Assembly: GCF_900102025.1 (NCBI RefSeq)
Contig: NZ_FNAU01000010.1
Location: forward strand, 24,866 to 88,865
DNA from: Actinobaculum suis
Lineage (GTDB): Bacteria > Actinomycetota > Actinomycetes > Actinomycetales > Actinomycetaceae
DNA: 64,000 nt
Direction of reading: 5' to 3'
Part shown: positions 17,357-26,209 of the stretch, piece after piece
Layout: every line of letters begins with the position of its first letter
How positions within the stretch are numbered: the stretch's first letter is position 1
The notes under the pieces: model-generated
Databases searched by the model: none
What the model saw: the letters and a program-made list of their open reading frames with translations, nothing else
Told to the model about the DNA's origin: nothing
Position numbers and translations under genes: made by a program

Positions 17357-18868
17357 TTGATCGCTCTCAAATGTGAGAACGTATATAAAGTTTTTGGAAA
17401 GGACGCCGATAAAGCAACTCGCATGCTCCAGCAGGGAGCCTCGCCCGAGGAGCTTCCCGAAGGAAGCGTAGTTGCTGTCAATAACGTCTCCCTAGAAATC
17501 AAGGCAGGCGAAATATTCGTTGTCATGGGGCTTTCGGGCTCCGGCAAATCCACTTTACTTCGCACCTTAAATGCGCTCGGCCCGGCTACGGGCGGCAAAA
17601 TTTGGGTGGATGGCGAGGAAATAACTGCCGCTAATGACGAGGAGATCCGCCGGATCCGGGCCGAAAAAATGGCCATGGTATTCCAACATTTCGGGTTGCT
17701 ACCTCACCGCACTGTTATAGAAAATGCGGCCTACCCGCTGGAAATTCGCGGAATCGACAAAGCTGAACGTGAAGAGCGTGCCCTGGAATCCCTCAAAACC
17801 TGCAATCTTTTGGGGTGGGAAAATAAATATCCTGACCAGCTTTCGGGTGGGATGCAGCAACGCGTAGGTATTGCCCGTGCGCTTACTGCCGATTCGCCGA
17901 TCTTGCTGATGGATGAAGCTTTCTCCGCGCTCGATCCGCTAATTCGCCGCGAAATGCAAGAACTGCTATTGGAAATTCAAGACCAGAAGCGGCGCACGAT
18001 CGTCTTCATTACGCACGATCTGAACGAAGCCATGTATTTGGGCGATCGCATCGCGGTAATGCGCCACGGCAAAGTAGACCAGATCGGTACCGCTGAAGAA
18101 ATTCTGACGAATCCGGCCAATGAATACATCGAGAAATTCATTAGCGATGTGGACCGTTCGCGGGTAATCACCGCCGGTTCCGTTATGGTTCCCCCGCCCG
18201 TACGGCTTTACACGACGGATGGTCCGAACCTGGTATTGCGCAAGCTTTCCAGCGTGGATGATGAAGCCGGCTGGGTGGTAAACCCCGGTTCGCGCCGTTT
18301 GGCAGGCTTGCTCTACTCGAAAGACATTATTGCGGCGATGCGCGGGCCAGAACCGCCCCGCACGGTTCGCGATCTGGTACGCACTGACTATATGGCTGCT
18401 TCCCCGGAAACTCCGGTAGCAGAACTGGTTACCGCGCTGGCGGAAACCGCGATTCGCGTGCCGGTAGTTGACGAACATGAACGCTTGCTGGGCGTAGTAC
18501 CCCGCATTCAGATCCTGCGTGCTCTTTCGGATCGTGATGACTTTGAGGACGAAACGATCGAGCCGGCACAACCAGCCGCAGACGAAATTCAAGCAGTTCC
18601 CGATACGGTTCCCTACCCGGCAGAATCCGCAGACGCTACAGAAGTACTGGCGGGCCGGCGGGCACGGCGGGAAGCAGCCCGCACCAGTGCCGAATTCCAC
18701 GAACCCTTAGAGACGCCTTCTGAAACAATCTTGCGCAAGGGCCGGCGCCAAGGCGTGGCCAGCGGCCCCCTCGGTTCGGCAACGGGTGCACTTATGGAGA
18801 AAGCCGCGAAAAAGGAAAACCGGCGGCGTACGCGTGATTCCTTCGAAGGGAAAGAGGACCGAAACTAA
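17357..18868 (+). CDS. proV: Glycine betaine/proline ABC transporter ATP-binding protein
   Basis: 503-residue ATPase of the ProV/OpuAA type. Walker A is GLSGSGKST near residue 58, the signature LSGGMQQRVGIARAL near 160 and Walker B ILLMDEAFSALD near 182. Residues about 280-400 form a CBS pair, which senses ionic strength or c-di-AMP in other OpuA-type transporters. A further charged tail of about 100 residues exceeds the usual family length (about 400). The start is TTG at 17357 after GAAGGTAA; no better in-frame start is visible. The stop overlaps the proW start by one base (TAATG). Confidence 0.93.
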   Translation: MIALKCENVYKVFGKDADKATRMLQQGASPEELPEGSVVAVNNVSLEIKAGEIFVVMGLSGSGKSTLLRTLNALGPATGGKIWVDGEEITAANDEEIRRIRAEKMAMVFQHFGLLPHRTVIENAAYPLEIRGIDKAEREERALESLKTCNLLGWENKYPDQLSGGMQQRVGIARALTADSPILLMDEAFSALDPLIRREMQELLLEIQDQKRRTIVFITHDLNEAMYLGDRIAVMRHGKVDQIGTAEEILTNPANEYIEKFISDVDRSRVITAGSVMVPPPVRLYTTDGPNLVLRKLSSVDDEAGWVVNPGSRRLAGLLYSKDIIAAMRGPEPPRTVRDLVRTDYMAASPETPVAELVTALAETAIRVPVVDEHERLLGVVPRIQILRALSDRDDFEDETIEPAQPAADEIQAVPDTVPYPAESADATEVLAGRRARREAARTSAEFHEPLETPSETILRKGRRQGVASGPLGSATGALMEKAAKKENRRRTRDSFEGKEDRN

Positions 18869-19755
18869 TGACTCATCTGAGTGTGGCTCTAAATGCTAGT
18901 GAAGCGGCACAACGCTTCCGCATCCCACTCGGCGAGTGGGTTGATACTTTCATCGATTGGCTAACCACCCATCTGGAGGGCCTATTCGATGCTTTGCAGG
19001 TGGCACTCACCTGGATTTACGACCTATTTTTCCTGATTCTTTCCGCCCCGCCGTTCTGGCTCGTGATCGCAGTTTTCGCGGTACTCGCGTACTTCGCGCG
19101 CGGGTGGGGAATGGCGATTGCCGCTACCTTGGGCATGCTCCTGCTCGTGTTTACGAATCAGTGGGATAACTCTATGGCCTCCTTGGCCTTGGTGCTCGAA
19201 TCGTCACTGATTGCGATTCTGCTCGGCATCCCACTGGGGATTTGGGCGGCCAAATCTGCTACCGCATGGCGAGTGTTGCGGCCGATTCTGGACTTCTTAC
19301 AGACCATGCCGGCCTTCGTGTACCTGATTCCGCTGGTAGTTATGTTCTCCGTGGGGGTAGTACCGGGCATCGTGGCCACGATCTTCTTCGCCATCGCTCC
19401 GGCCGTGCGCTTCACCCGCTTGGGCATTATCCAAGTGGATGCTTCCGTGGTAGAAGCTGCTTATTCCTTTGGGGCTTCCCCGCGCCGCGTGCTCGGGCAA
19501 ATCGAACTGCCCCTCTCCCTGCCCACGATTATGGCCGGCGTGAACCAGGTAATTATGCTCTCGCTTTCCATGGTGGTTACGGCCGGCATGGTGGGTGCCG
19601 GAGGCTTGGGGCAGGCCGTCTACTCGGCGCTGACCTCGGTAGATATGCGGCTCGGCGCGGAAGCCGGACTGGCGGTTGTGATCCTCGCCGTCTACCTCGA
19701 TCGCGTTACCGCCGGGCTTTCCGCCCGCGGCCGGCGCGAAGTAGAAGCAGAGTAG
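18868..19755 (+). CDS. proW: Glycine betaine/proline ABC transporter permease
   Basis: 295 residues with about six membrane segments, and the BPD_transp_1 EAA loop near residues 190-210 (EAAYSFGASPRRVLGQIELP). It forms the channel of the ProVWX osmoprotectant importer. Coupled to proV by TAATG; proX follows after 8 bases. Confidence 0.94.
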   Translation: MTHLSVALNASEAAQRFRIPLGEWVDTFIDWLTTHLEGLFDALQVALTWIYDLFFLILSAPPFWLVIAVFAVLAYFARGWGMAIAATLGMLLLVFTNQWDNSMASLALVLESSLIAILLGIPLGIWAAKSATAWRVLRPILDFLQTMPAFVYLIPLVVMFSVGVVPGIVATIFFAIAPAVRFTRLGIIQVDASVVEAAYSFGASPRRVLGQIELPLSLPTIMAGVNQVIMLSLSMVVTAGMVGAGGLGQAVYSALTSVDMRLGAEAGLAVVILAVYLDRVTAGLSARGRREVEAE

Positions 19756-19763
19756 GAGGCGTA

Positions 19764-20846
19764 ATGACTACACACGTTTCTATTCCGGTTCACTCTTCGC
19801 CGGCGGGGCAGATCGCCTCCCGGGAGCTGGCAACCCGGCAGCTCGTTTCCCGGGAGCACACTTCACAAAAGGCAGCGGCTCGGCAAGCTTTTTCGCAAGG
19901 CGATGCAGGGCCGGCCAGTACCCTGGATGATGCTTCCCGGGGTGCGGGGGCCCGGCCGCGCGGGCGGGTGCGAACCTTGCTGGCACGGATACTCCTAGCG
20001 CTGGCCTGTACCTTGGGTTTGGTGGGCTGTTCTCTGGGGGAACATTCCGCCGACGCAATTTCTGTGGGGGTACCGACGGGTTGGGATGAAGGCGTCGTCG
20101 TCTCCGCAATGTTTGCGCAAGCACTGGAAGACCAGGGGTACACGGTACGGCTCACCGATGCCGACGTTGGGTTGATTTTCGCCGCGCTTTCCAAGGGTGA
20201 TATGGATTTGCTCTTGGACGTGTGGTTGCCCAATACGCACGAAAACTACCTGGAACGTTACGGGGATTCCATTGAAAGCCTCGGCGTGTGGTACGACGAC
20301 GCACGGCTGGCCATCACAGTTAACAATGACGCTCCGGTGGAGTCTATTGCGGACCTGAAAGATAATGCCGGCGTTTTTGGTAACCAGATTATTGGGATCG
20401 ACGGCGGTGCCGGGATCACGCGCGTTGTGCAAGAAGATGCAATCCCGCAATATGATTTGGACGGCGTAATGCCACTGAAAACCTCTTCTACCGCGGCGAT
20501 GCTCGCCGAACTAGACGGGGCAATGAAAAAGGGCGAAGATATCGCAGTCACGCTGTGGACGCCGCACTGGGCCTACGGCGCGTACGATATCCGCAACCTT
20601 GAAGATCCCCTCGGTGCCATGGGCGACGCCGAAGAGCTCCACGCTTTTGGACGGACGGGCTTTGCGGAAGACCGGCCGGAAATCGCCGCCATGTTGGCCG
20701 AGCTGGAGTTGACCGAAGAAGAGCTCGCGGACGCAGAAAACTATGTGCTCAACGAAAACAAGGATTTGGACCGGATGGATGCCATCAAAGCCTGGTTTGC
20801 TGATAATCCGGAAACCCGGGCCAAATTCAATGTGAATAAGAGCTAG
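19764..20846 (+). CDS. proX: Glycine betaine/proline-binding lipoprotein
   Basis: Substrate-binding protein of the OpuAC type (VGVPTGWDEGVVVSAMFAQA, LLLDVWLPNTHENYLERYG, VTLWTPHWAYGAYDIR). A lipobox LGLVGC ends near residue 90, so the mature protein is a membrane-anchored lipoprotein. ATG at 19764 has AGGAGG upstream and gives 360 residues, but places about 68 hydrophilic residues (with RELATRQLVSRE-like repeats) before the signal peptide, which is very unusual. A GTG at 19968 would give a normal lipoprotein signal (RTLLARILLALACTLG) but has no ribosome site. Convergent with the next gene with a 4-base overlap. Confidence 0.92.
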   Translation: MTTHVSIPVHSSPAGQIASRELATRQLVSREHTSQKAAARQAFSQGDAGPASTLDDASRGAGARPRGRVRTLLARILLALACTLGLVGCSLGEHSADAISVGVPTGWDEGVVVSAMFAQALEDQGYTVRLTDADVGLIFAALSKGDMDLLLDVWLPNTHENYLERYGDSIESLGVWYDDARLAITVNNDAPVESIADLKDNAGVFGNQIIGIDGGAGITRVVQEDAIPQYDLDGVMPLKTSSTAAMLAELDGAMKKGEDIAVTLWTPHWAYGAYDIRNLEDPLGAMGDAEELHAFGRTGFAEDRPEIAAMLAELELTEEELADAENYVLNENKDLDRMDAIKAWFADNPETRAKFNVNKS

Positions 20847-21568
20847 TAGTACAAGGTATATACGATCAGGAACAGCCCGCCGGCGAGGATCGTGCCCGTA
20901 AGGGTAGAAGCTAGGAGTAACGCCGGCCGGGTGCGGCGAAGCGATATAAGCAGGCCCACGCAGGGAATGGCTACGGTGACTAACACTACGGCCAGGATTT
21001 CGGGGCTGCGCAGGTCAACGCCGCTAAAGATGGATGCTGCCGCTGGGCCAAGAATTAGGCCCAGCGGCAGTCCCGTAGCAATGGAACGTTGCGGCAAATT
21101 CCCATAATGGGCGAAGAACGCCGTGGGCCCCACAATCACCCCGCACGCTAAACCAAGAATTATCCACACGATGGCGATTCGCGCTAGTTCTGTGCCGCCC
21201 CCGCTCGGGCGCAAGTTACACACAACTGTAGCGCCGTAATAGATCAGCAAAGCGCCCAGAATCGCACCGCTAGCCACGCCCGCCGCAACCCGCCAGGACC
21301 TGGAAAACCAGCCCACCAGCACCGCAATCATGACATACCCCAAACCGGAACTGGCCAGCTGCGTCAGTACGCGTAATAAGGGGCCGGGAAAAGCCAGCGC
21401 GTCATGAGCCACGGAACCAATTCCAATCAGCATCGCCAGGCCCGCCCCGAGTGCCGCGGTGAAACCACTCGGCGGATACTGCCGAGCTTTGGCAAGTAGC
21501 TTCTCCCCCGGCTCCTCGGGTATTTCGACTTCTGCAGACCGCGTCTCGGTCACATTCGCCTCGCGCAC
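20843..21568 (-). CDS. Membrane protein of unknown function
   Basis: 241 residues with seven or so hydrophobic segments after a charged N-terminus of about 30. I recognise no family. GTG at 21568 has no ribosome site; a GTG five codons later is an alternative. Its 3' end overlaps proX by four bases on the opposite strand. No clear partner. Confidence 0.65.
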   Translation of the reverse strand: MREANVTETRSAEVEIPEEPGEKLLAKARQYPPSGFTAALGAGLAMLIGIGSVAHDALAFPGPLLRVLTQLASSGLGYVMIAVLVGWFSRSWRVAAGVASGAILGALLIYYGATVVCNLRPSGGGTELARIAIVWIILGLACGVIVGPTAFFAHYGNLPQRSIATGLPLGLILGPAAASIFSGVDLRSPEILAVVLVTVAIPCVGLLISLRRTRPALLLASTLTGTILAGGLFLIVYTLYY

Positions 21569-21647
21569 GATTCAAATTATGGCACGCTTCACCGCATCGG
21601 TGCACGGATTTCCATGTTCGAGCGAGTTACATTTGGCGGCGGGCTAC

Positions 21648-21732
21648 GGTCAGCGGCGTTCTACAGTCAGCGGCGGTCTACGATCAGCGGCGGTCTACGA
21701 TCAGCGGCGGTCTACGGTCAGCGGCGGTCTAC
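21648..21732. repeat. 17-bp tandem repeat, 5 copies
   Basis: Five contiguous units of GRTCAGCGGCGGTCTAC; unit 1 has one extra mismatch. The last unit contains the stop codon of the CAP/repeat protein gene, so copy number does not alter the protein. Confidence 0.93.
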
Positions 21733-22938
21733 GGCCGGAGTATCGACGCCGTCTCCGTCCCAATCTCCCACTACAGATGCGTCTCGCATATTGCCGAAGC
21801 TAAACACCAGATCAGCAATGCCGCTATTGAGACCCAACTTGAGGAAGAACTTGTTTCCACGTACTACGCCAACGCCGTCTTTACCGGTACCGCGCCAATC
21901 ACCGACGATCACACGGTCACCAGGTGAACCAAAGGCAAATTGGAACGAAGCAAAAGGATCTTCTAGCTTGTTTTGTACATAGAATCTATTACCTCGCACG
22001 GCTGCTAAAGCAGTACGGCCAGATCCGTCCCAGTCACCGGCAACCAGAGTATCGTCCGGGTTGCCGTAGGCATAAACCTTATCGGCCACGCCCGTTGTCA
22101 AACTGTTACGCACGTAGGCCTTGTTACCACGTACCACCGCGATCGTGTCTTTACCGTTTCCGTTCCAGTCCCCTACCAGAATCGTGTCTCCCGGTACCCC
22201 ATAAGTGAACTGGAACTGGGACAGGCCGCTAAACCGATTCGTGCCCAGGAATGTGTTGCCACGCCGCACCATCGGCGTATCTACACCATCCCCATTCCAA
22301 TCCCCAAAAATGATTTCATCTTGCGGATTTCCGTAGTTGACAGCCCGATCGGCCCGTTCCTTATCCCAGCTGTTTACATATAGCGCCCCATTCTGGCTAG
22401 CAGCATCTGTCCACACACTTGCCTTCTCGCCGTCACCAGCATTAGCTCCCGGTGCGTCTTCGGGATTTTCACTAGCGGACGCGGCGCCTTCTCCGTGTGT
22501 GAGGCGGTCAAGTTCAGCTTTCGCGGAATCCACTTCTGCTTGTTTTTGTGCCAGTTCGGCTTTTGCGCTTTCGAGTGCAGATTTTGCGGCGTCTGCTTTA
22601 GCCGTTGCGGCGGCAAGGTTTGCTCTCGCGCTGGCCAAGTTTTGCCCCCGCGCATCCGGATTGTTTGCAGAAACTTCTTGCCCGCTCAGCAAATCCACGG
22701 TTCTTTCGACTTTGAGCCGGTTTTCGTAGCTTGCCTTTTTCTGTTCCGGGCTGATCACGCTCGCACCGGGCCCCGCCGGACGCTCGTAAAATCGGCCGGA
22801 CTCTTTTGCTTTTTCCCACGACGCCGCAGGATTGCTCACCGTATCTGCAATCGCCGTTGGTTGGTAGAGATTATCAAACGAGAAATCGTGCTGTTCTTTT
22901 TCCCGCATCTCCAGATAAGGCTTCGTATAGGAACGCAA
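21718..22938 (-). pseudogene. 3' part of a broken secreted CAP/beta-repeat protein gene
   Basis: Encodes the C-terminal 400 residues of a protein whose N-terminal part is read in another frame at 22961-23716. It holds a coiled coil (residues about 100-150, LAAATAKADAAKSALESAKA) and five repeats of about 50 residues with GDWNGDGVDTPMVRRG cores, a beta-propeller-like FG-GAP/VCBS type found in secreted actinobacterial hydrolases. Deleting exactly 61 bp (22981-23041) joins the two frames into one protein of 645 residues. On its own this part has only a TTG start and no signal peptide, so it is probably not expressed as a functional protein. Confidence 0.75.
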
Positions 22939-22960
22939 AGTTGCGTAAGCCTCGCCCCGA

Positions 22961-23716
22961 TCATTTTCCCGAACGGATATCGAAACTGCGACCGCCCGCG
23001 GGTAAATCGCGCTCAGAAAGCCCAGTAAGCGCCGCGGCCTCCGAAACTGCGACCGCCCGCGGGTAAATCAGCGCATCGTAATGGCCGTCCTTGGAATTGA
23101 ACCAAAGCTCGAAGAATAGATCTGCCATGTTTTCCAGATCAGTGAATATCGTGGACATCACGATGTTTTCGCGGCTGTATCGCCCAATATCGTTACCTGG
23201 GAGCAAAGAATAGTCGTGACCAAACACGCCGGTATCGGCCATCCGTTGCGTGAAGTCCCGTGTTTCTTCAGCCAGAGTTCCATCAACTCGCACCACCGGC
23301 GCAATCCCCAACTGTTCACGGAAACCGTTGACGTATTCGAAAATGGTTGCTTCCGCGAGAGCGAGTTCTTCCTGGCGATTCAGTGAATCTCGGGAAACTA
23401 ACTGGTGAGTTTTCTTGCCACCGGTTGCCGCCTCATAAGCGGCTTGCGCCTGTGCTTGCTCGGCGGCTGCCTGTGCGTACGCTTCTTGAGCGGATTCCAC
23501 CTTCGCTTTTATTGCATCGCGCGCCGAAACAGTTGCCTCGTAGGCTGCCTGCACGGCCGCCGCGTCCGCTGCTTGCTCAACATTTTCCACTTGCGGATCT
23601 TGCGGTTCCTCCGCAAATGTTTGCGCAACTCCCCCAAAACCAGAAATTGCTATCGCGAGCACTGCAGCCACGCCGCGCTGCATATGCTTCCTGAAGTTTT
23701 TGCTCAATTCCAGCAC
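22961..23716 (-). CDS. Truncated secreted CAP-domain protein (5' part)
   Basis: 251 residues as it stands. Residues 1-36 are a signal peptide (FRKHMQRGVAAVLAIAISGF, cleavage near QTFA-EE), then a coiled coil (about 60-95), then a CAP/SCP (cysteine-rich secretory, PR-1) domain from about 115: EYVNGFREQLGIAPVVRVDG, FGHDYSLLPG, SREN, FNSKDGHYDALIYP. The CAP domain lacks its last strand: after YPRAVAVS the frame runs into a 61-bp duplication and stops. The intact version would continue ISVRENDRGEAYA into the downstream frame. It could still be secreted, but as an incomplete fold. Confidence 0.75.
   Translation of the reverse strand: MLELSKNFRKHMQRGVAAVLAIAISGFGGVAQTFAEEPQDPQVENVEQAADAAAVQAAYEATVSARDAIKAKVESAQEAYAQAAAEQAQAQAAYEAATGGKKTHQLVSRDSLNRQEELALAEATIFEYVNGFREQLGIAPVVRVDGTLAEETRDFTQRMADTGVFGHDYSLLPGNDIGRYSRENIVMSTIFTDLENMADLFFELWFNSKDGHYDALIYPRAVAVSEAAALTGLSERDLPAGGRSFDIRSGK
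22981..23069. repeat. 28-bp direct repeats bounding a 61-bp insertion
   Basis: The 28-bp sequence that starts CGAAACTGCGACCGCCC occurs exactly at 22981-23008 and again at 23042-23069, separated by 33 bp of unrelated sequence. The offset of 61 bp is not a multiple of three and shifts the frame of the CAP gene. Confidence 0.95.
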
Positions 23717-24026
23717 CTTTACTTTTGCTGCACCAAGGTACCGCTACCTACAAAACCGATCCTTAACGAAAAATAAGGGTGAATTATCAGAACAGGCAAT
23801 GCAGGTGGCACCACTTGTTTATTCAACGACACTGAAAAAATCGCAACATTCAACCAAGTTGACAAGTATTTAATGTTCATGCTACTGGGTGCCGGTTTGC
23901 CGCATTTTATTCACATTACCGGCGCAAGCTGCGCAAGTCCTCACGGTGCCGCACAGCATAGGCATGCCAGGCAACTGCTACGAAAAGGAAGTGCCGGGCC
24001 AGCAGTAGAGGAACAACTTCTCCACA
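23717..24026. other. Intergenic region between hipA and the CAP gene
   Basis: 310 bases, noticeably more AT-rich than most of the window (for example TTGACAAGTATTTAATG near 23859). The minus-strand promoter of the CAP gene should be here. A small dyad GCGCAAGCTGCGC lies near 23921. No gene seen. Confidence 0.5.
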
Positions 24027-25244
24027 CTATTGCTGACGGAGACGTTCGATAAAGCCACCAATCTCATCCACCAAGCCAGGATGGGCGCCCGGTAGTGGCG
24101 CCTCGGAGTTAACCACAACGGCTAGACGGGCGAGCGTCTCCTCCGCAATGGAGGCCGCATTATTTATCCCCCACCGTTCGCCTTCAGCTACCAGATCAGC
24201 GCCTGTCACCAGGGCATGCTGATATATATCGTTGACCGCCAGCGCTAGCTCCCCATCGGTAGGCAGGTGAGTTTGCGGCACCATGTCGTATACGGGAGCC
24301 AATCGGAGAGATCCGTCTGGCAGGTGAAGGACAGAAATGTTCTTGGCGTGCATATCAAGGTCGCCGACGGCTACTGCCACCACGAGCTGCCGGAACAGTG
24401 TTTCTGCCAGCGCCGCGTTACCCGTCCGCCGGAAAGCGCGTGCGAGTCGTTCCAGGGTGACCACTCCACCTTGGCGTTGGTACTTCTGCACGCCGGAGGC
24501 ACCAAGCACTTGGTTACCGTCCTCTTGGTGCACCCGCCCTCGCGGTGCCGCAGGATCACGGTCATAGCGTTCAATCACCAGGGCCTGCACCCCTTCGAAT
24601 TCTTCGACCCAGGTGGCGTAGTCGGTCAAACCAACGAAGCGCGCTAGCCTGGCCCCGTACTCTTCGTCGTATATAAGTGTAGGAAATCGCGAATTAATAG
24701 GCTTGAGAATATGCGTGGATGGCGCTCCGTCGAGCACTCGGTTCCACGAGCCATCACCGCTTCGAGCCAAAACTATCTTGTCTTGGACGCCCGCAAGTGA
24801 CGTCTTTCCACCGGGCAGTTTATTTCCCAGCGGCTCTTCCGCCACTTCGGTAAGCATTCGTGCAATATCGCCGTGCGTAACGGGTTCGCATCTAGGAATC
24901 TTGGGTTCACCGGGTTCCTCTGGATCCCAGATTTGCAGAGCTCCGGCTACGTCGCGCCCAAACTGGCGGAGCAGCCCGATCACGTCATGCTCCGCCACGC
25001 GAGAGATCTGCGCTAGTCGCGTTCGCATTCGCCCTTCCGGCAACAGTTCAGCAAAAAAATTACGCCGGGTGGGCGCCCGTGAACGCGTAGACCGTACTTG
25101 CAAAGGGACGGCGATCGACATCACCATTGAATCAAGGCCGAAGTGAAGCACACTAGCCGGATCGGGAACCAGGTCAAATGTACGCCAGTCGCCGCGCAAT
25201 ACCCCAAGCCGCTGGCCATATAGCTCAACCACGAGGTCACCCAT
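24027..25244 (-). CDS. hipA: HipA-type serine/threonine kinase toxin
   Basis: 405 residues of the HipA family, which phosphorylate translation factors such as glutamyl-tRNA synthetase and cause dormancy. Seen: LPEGRMRTRLAQI of the N-terminal subdomain, GGKTSLAGVQDKIVL (phosphate loop) near 148, THILKP (ATP-binding Lys), VIERYDRD, GDLDMHAKNISVL (catalytic loop) near 300, and APVYDMV (metal-binding Asp). All active-site residues appear present. ATG at 25244 follows GATGAGG and overlaps the hipB stop by 8 bases; an ATG at 25256 is possible. Antitoxin gene is immediately upstream. Confidence 0.92.
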   Translation of the reverse strand: MGDLVVELYGQRLGVLRGDWRTFDLVPDPASVLHFGLDSMVMSIAVPLQVRSTRSRAPTRRNFFAELLPEGRMRTRLAQISRVAEHDVIGLLRQFGRDVAGALQIWDPEEPGEPKIPRCEPVTHGDIARMLTEVAEEPLGNKLPGGKTSLAGVQDKIVLARSGDGSWNRVLDGAPSTHILKPINSRFPTLIYDEEYGARLARFVGLTDYATWVEEFEGVQALVIERYDRDPAAPRGRVHQEDGNQVLGASGVQKYQRQGGVVTLERLARAFRRTGNAALAETLFRQLVVAVAVGDLDMHAKNISVLHLPDGSLRLAPVYDMVPQTHLPTDGELALAVNDIYQHALVTGADLVAEGERWGINNAASIAEETLARLAVVVNSEAPLPGAHPGLVDEIGGFIERLRQQ

Positions 25245-25500
25245 GGTCAACCTCATCCCGCGCTAAATCACCGTCAGGAACATTGATGGTGGCAGTAAGC
25301 TCCATGCCGGTGGCCCGCATCGCAGCAAACAGCCGTTCCATGATGATGGATGGCTTGCCAGATTCTAGCTCCCAAATATATTTCTGGGTGGTACCCAGCT
25401 GCGCTGCCAACTCGCGTTGCGTCAACCCAGCCACAAGACGGGCCTGCTGCAGTATGCGCCCAAGAGACTCCGGACCCGTGACCTTACCTTCGTACTGCAT
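25237..25500 (-). CDS. hipB: HipB-like antitoxin, XRE family
   Basis: 87 residues with a Cro/C1-type HTH (LVAGLTQRELAAQLGTTQ, then KYIWELESGKPSI) and a short beta-strand C-terminus (MELTATINVPDG) as in HipB dimers. It should neutralise HipA and repress the operon through dyads upstream. A set of palindromes lies 51-110 bases upstream of its start. Confidence 0.9.
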   Translation of the reverse strand: MQYEGKVTGPESLGRILQQARLVAGLTQRELAAQLGTTQKYIWELESGKPSIIMERLFAAMRATGMELTATINVPDGDLARDEVDHG

Positions 25501-25546
25501 TCAATATCCCACCCCACCGCAACACTGCTCGCAAACTGACTTCGTT

Positions 25547-25789
25547 ATGAGAGTCAGAGTATCTGACTCCATTATTGACGTCAAACACTATGACGTCATT
25601 ATCCACGTCAAACGCCGTCCCGGCACTCCACCCATAGCCACTGCTGTTGGCGTCACCCGGCAAACAATCACCTCGATTGAGACCGGCAAATACGTGGCTT
25701 CTCTGCCACTGGCTTACAAAATCGCTCGCTACTTTGGCTACGCCATTGAGGACGTCTTCGACTTTACCGACTTGGAGGAATCAAAATGA
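25547..25789 (+). CDS. XRE-like regulator with degenerate N-terminus
   Basis: 80 residues. From residue 30 on it is a clear XRE-type HTH of the small YozG-like group (AVGVTRQTITSIETGKYVAS, then LPLAYKIARYFGYAIEDVF). Helices 1 and 2, normally a ...LRxxxGLTQxxLA stretch, are not recognisable: the first 29 residues are encoded by the palindrome-rich region in front of hipB. No start codon exists between 25547 and the recognisable part. It may be a decayed gene. The next gene starts in its stop codon (ATGA), as in XRE/membrane-protein pairs. Confidence 0.55.
   Translation: MRVRVSDSIIDVKHYDVIIHVKRRPGTPPIATAVGVTRQTITSIETGKYVASLPLAYKIARYFGYAIEDVFDFTDLEESK
25551..25610. promoter_or_regulatory. Palindrome cluster, candidate HipB operators
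   Basis: A perfect dyad GAGTCAGAgtaTCTGACTC (25551-25569) is followed by the palindrome TTGACGTCAA (25575-25584), TGACGTCA (25591-25598) and a half site CCACGTCA (25603-25610). Their location in front of hipB suits autoregulation. They also lie within the beginning of the XRE-like frame on the plus strand. Confidence 0.6.
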
Positions 25790-26052
25790 ACGAACTCGAA
25801 CAATACCGCAGCGACCTGACGAAACGCCACACTCTCAAGCAGGCTTACATCCGCGAAACCGACGAGCGAGAAGCGGCCATTCGTGTAAAGTCTGGCAGGC
25901 CCATTATCACCGTGCTCTCCATGGCTCTCGTTGGCGCTTCACTAATTGTAGGTCCATTCAGCATTCCCGCGTTCATCACCCTCCAATGCGTAGCATCATT
26001 CCAACTAATTACCACATTCGCCCTAACTGGCTACTGGAGCCATAAACTGTGA
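25786..26052 (+). CDS. Small two-span membrane protein
   Basis: 88 residues: a charged N-terminal half (residues 1-45) and two hydrophobic segments (about 46-60 and 66-80). The start overlaps the XRE-like stop (ATGA). Pairs of a small XRE regulator and a small membrane protein are common in Gram-positives; function unknown. Confidence 0.6.
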   Translation: MNELEQYRSDLTKRHTLKQAYIRETDEREAAIRVKSGRPIITVLSMALVGASLIVGPFSIPAFITLQCVASFQLITTFALTGYWSHKL

Positions 26053-26209
26053 GGCCCCGCGATACCACTAAGACGTCGCGGCGAGACATCACCTGATGGT
26101 TGCAACCTTCGGGGAAAGCTGCAACCACCTCGTCGCCTCCCTTAATGGTCACCTCCCCTTAATGACTAGAAGCCTGAACGACTTCAATCGCCGTTCAGGC
26201 TTCTTGTTG
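26053..26209. other. Region between the membrane protein and ssrA
   Basis: Contains a dyad GGTTGCA...TGCAACC (about 26098-26126) and the terminator at 26169-26203. No gene. Confidence 0.5.
26169..26203 (-). terminator. Terminator of ssrA
   Basis: A perfect 12-bp stem, GAAGCCTGAACG and its complement, with an 11-base loop sits seven bases beyond the 3' end of the tmRNA. It can also serve the convergent small membrane protein gene (TTCTTGTTG follows on the plus strand). Confidence 0.8.
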
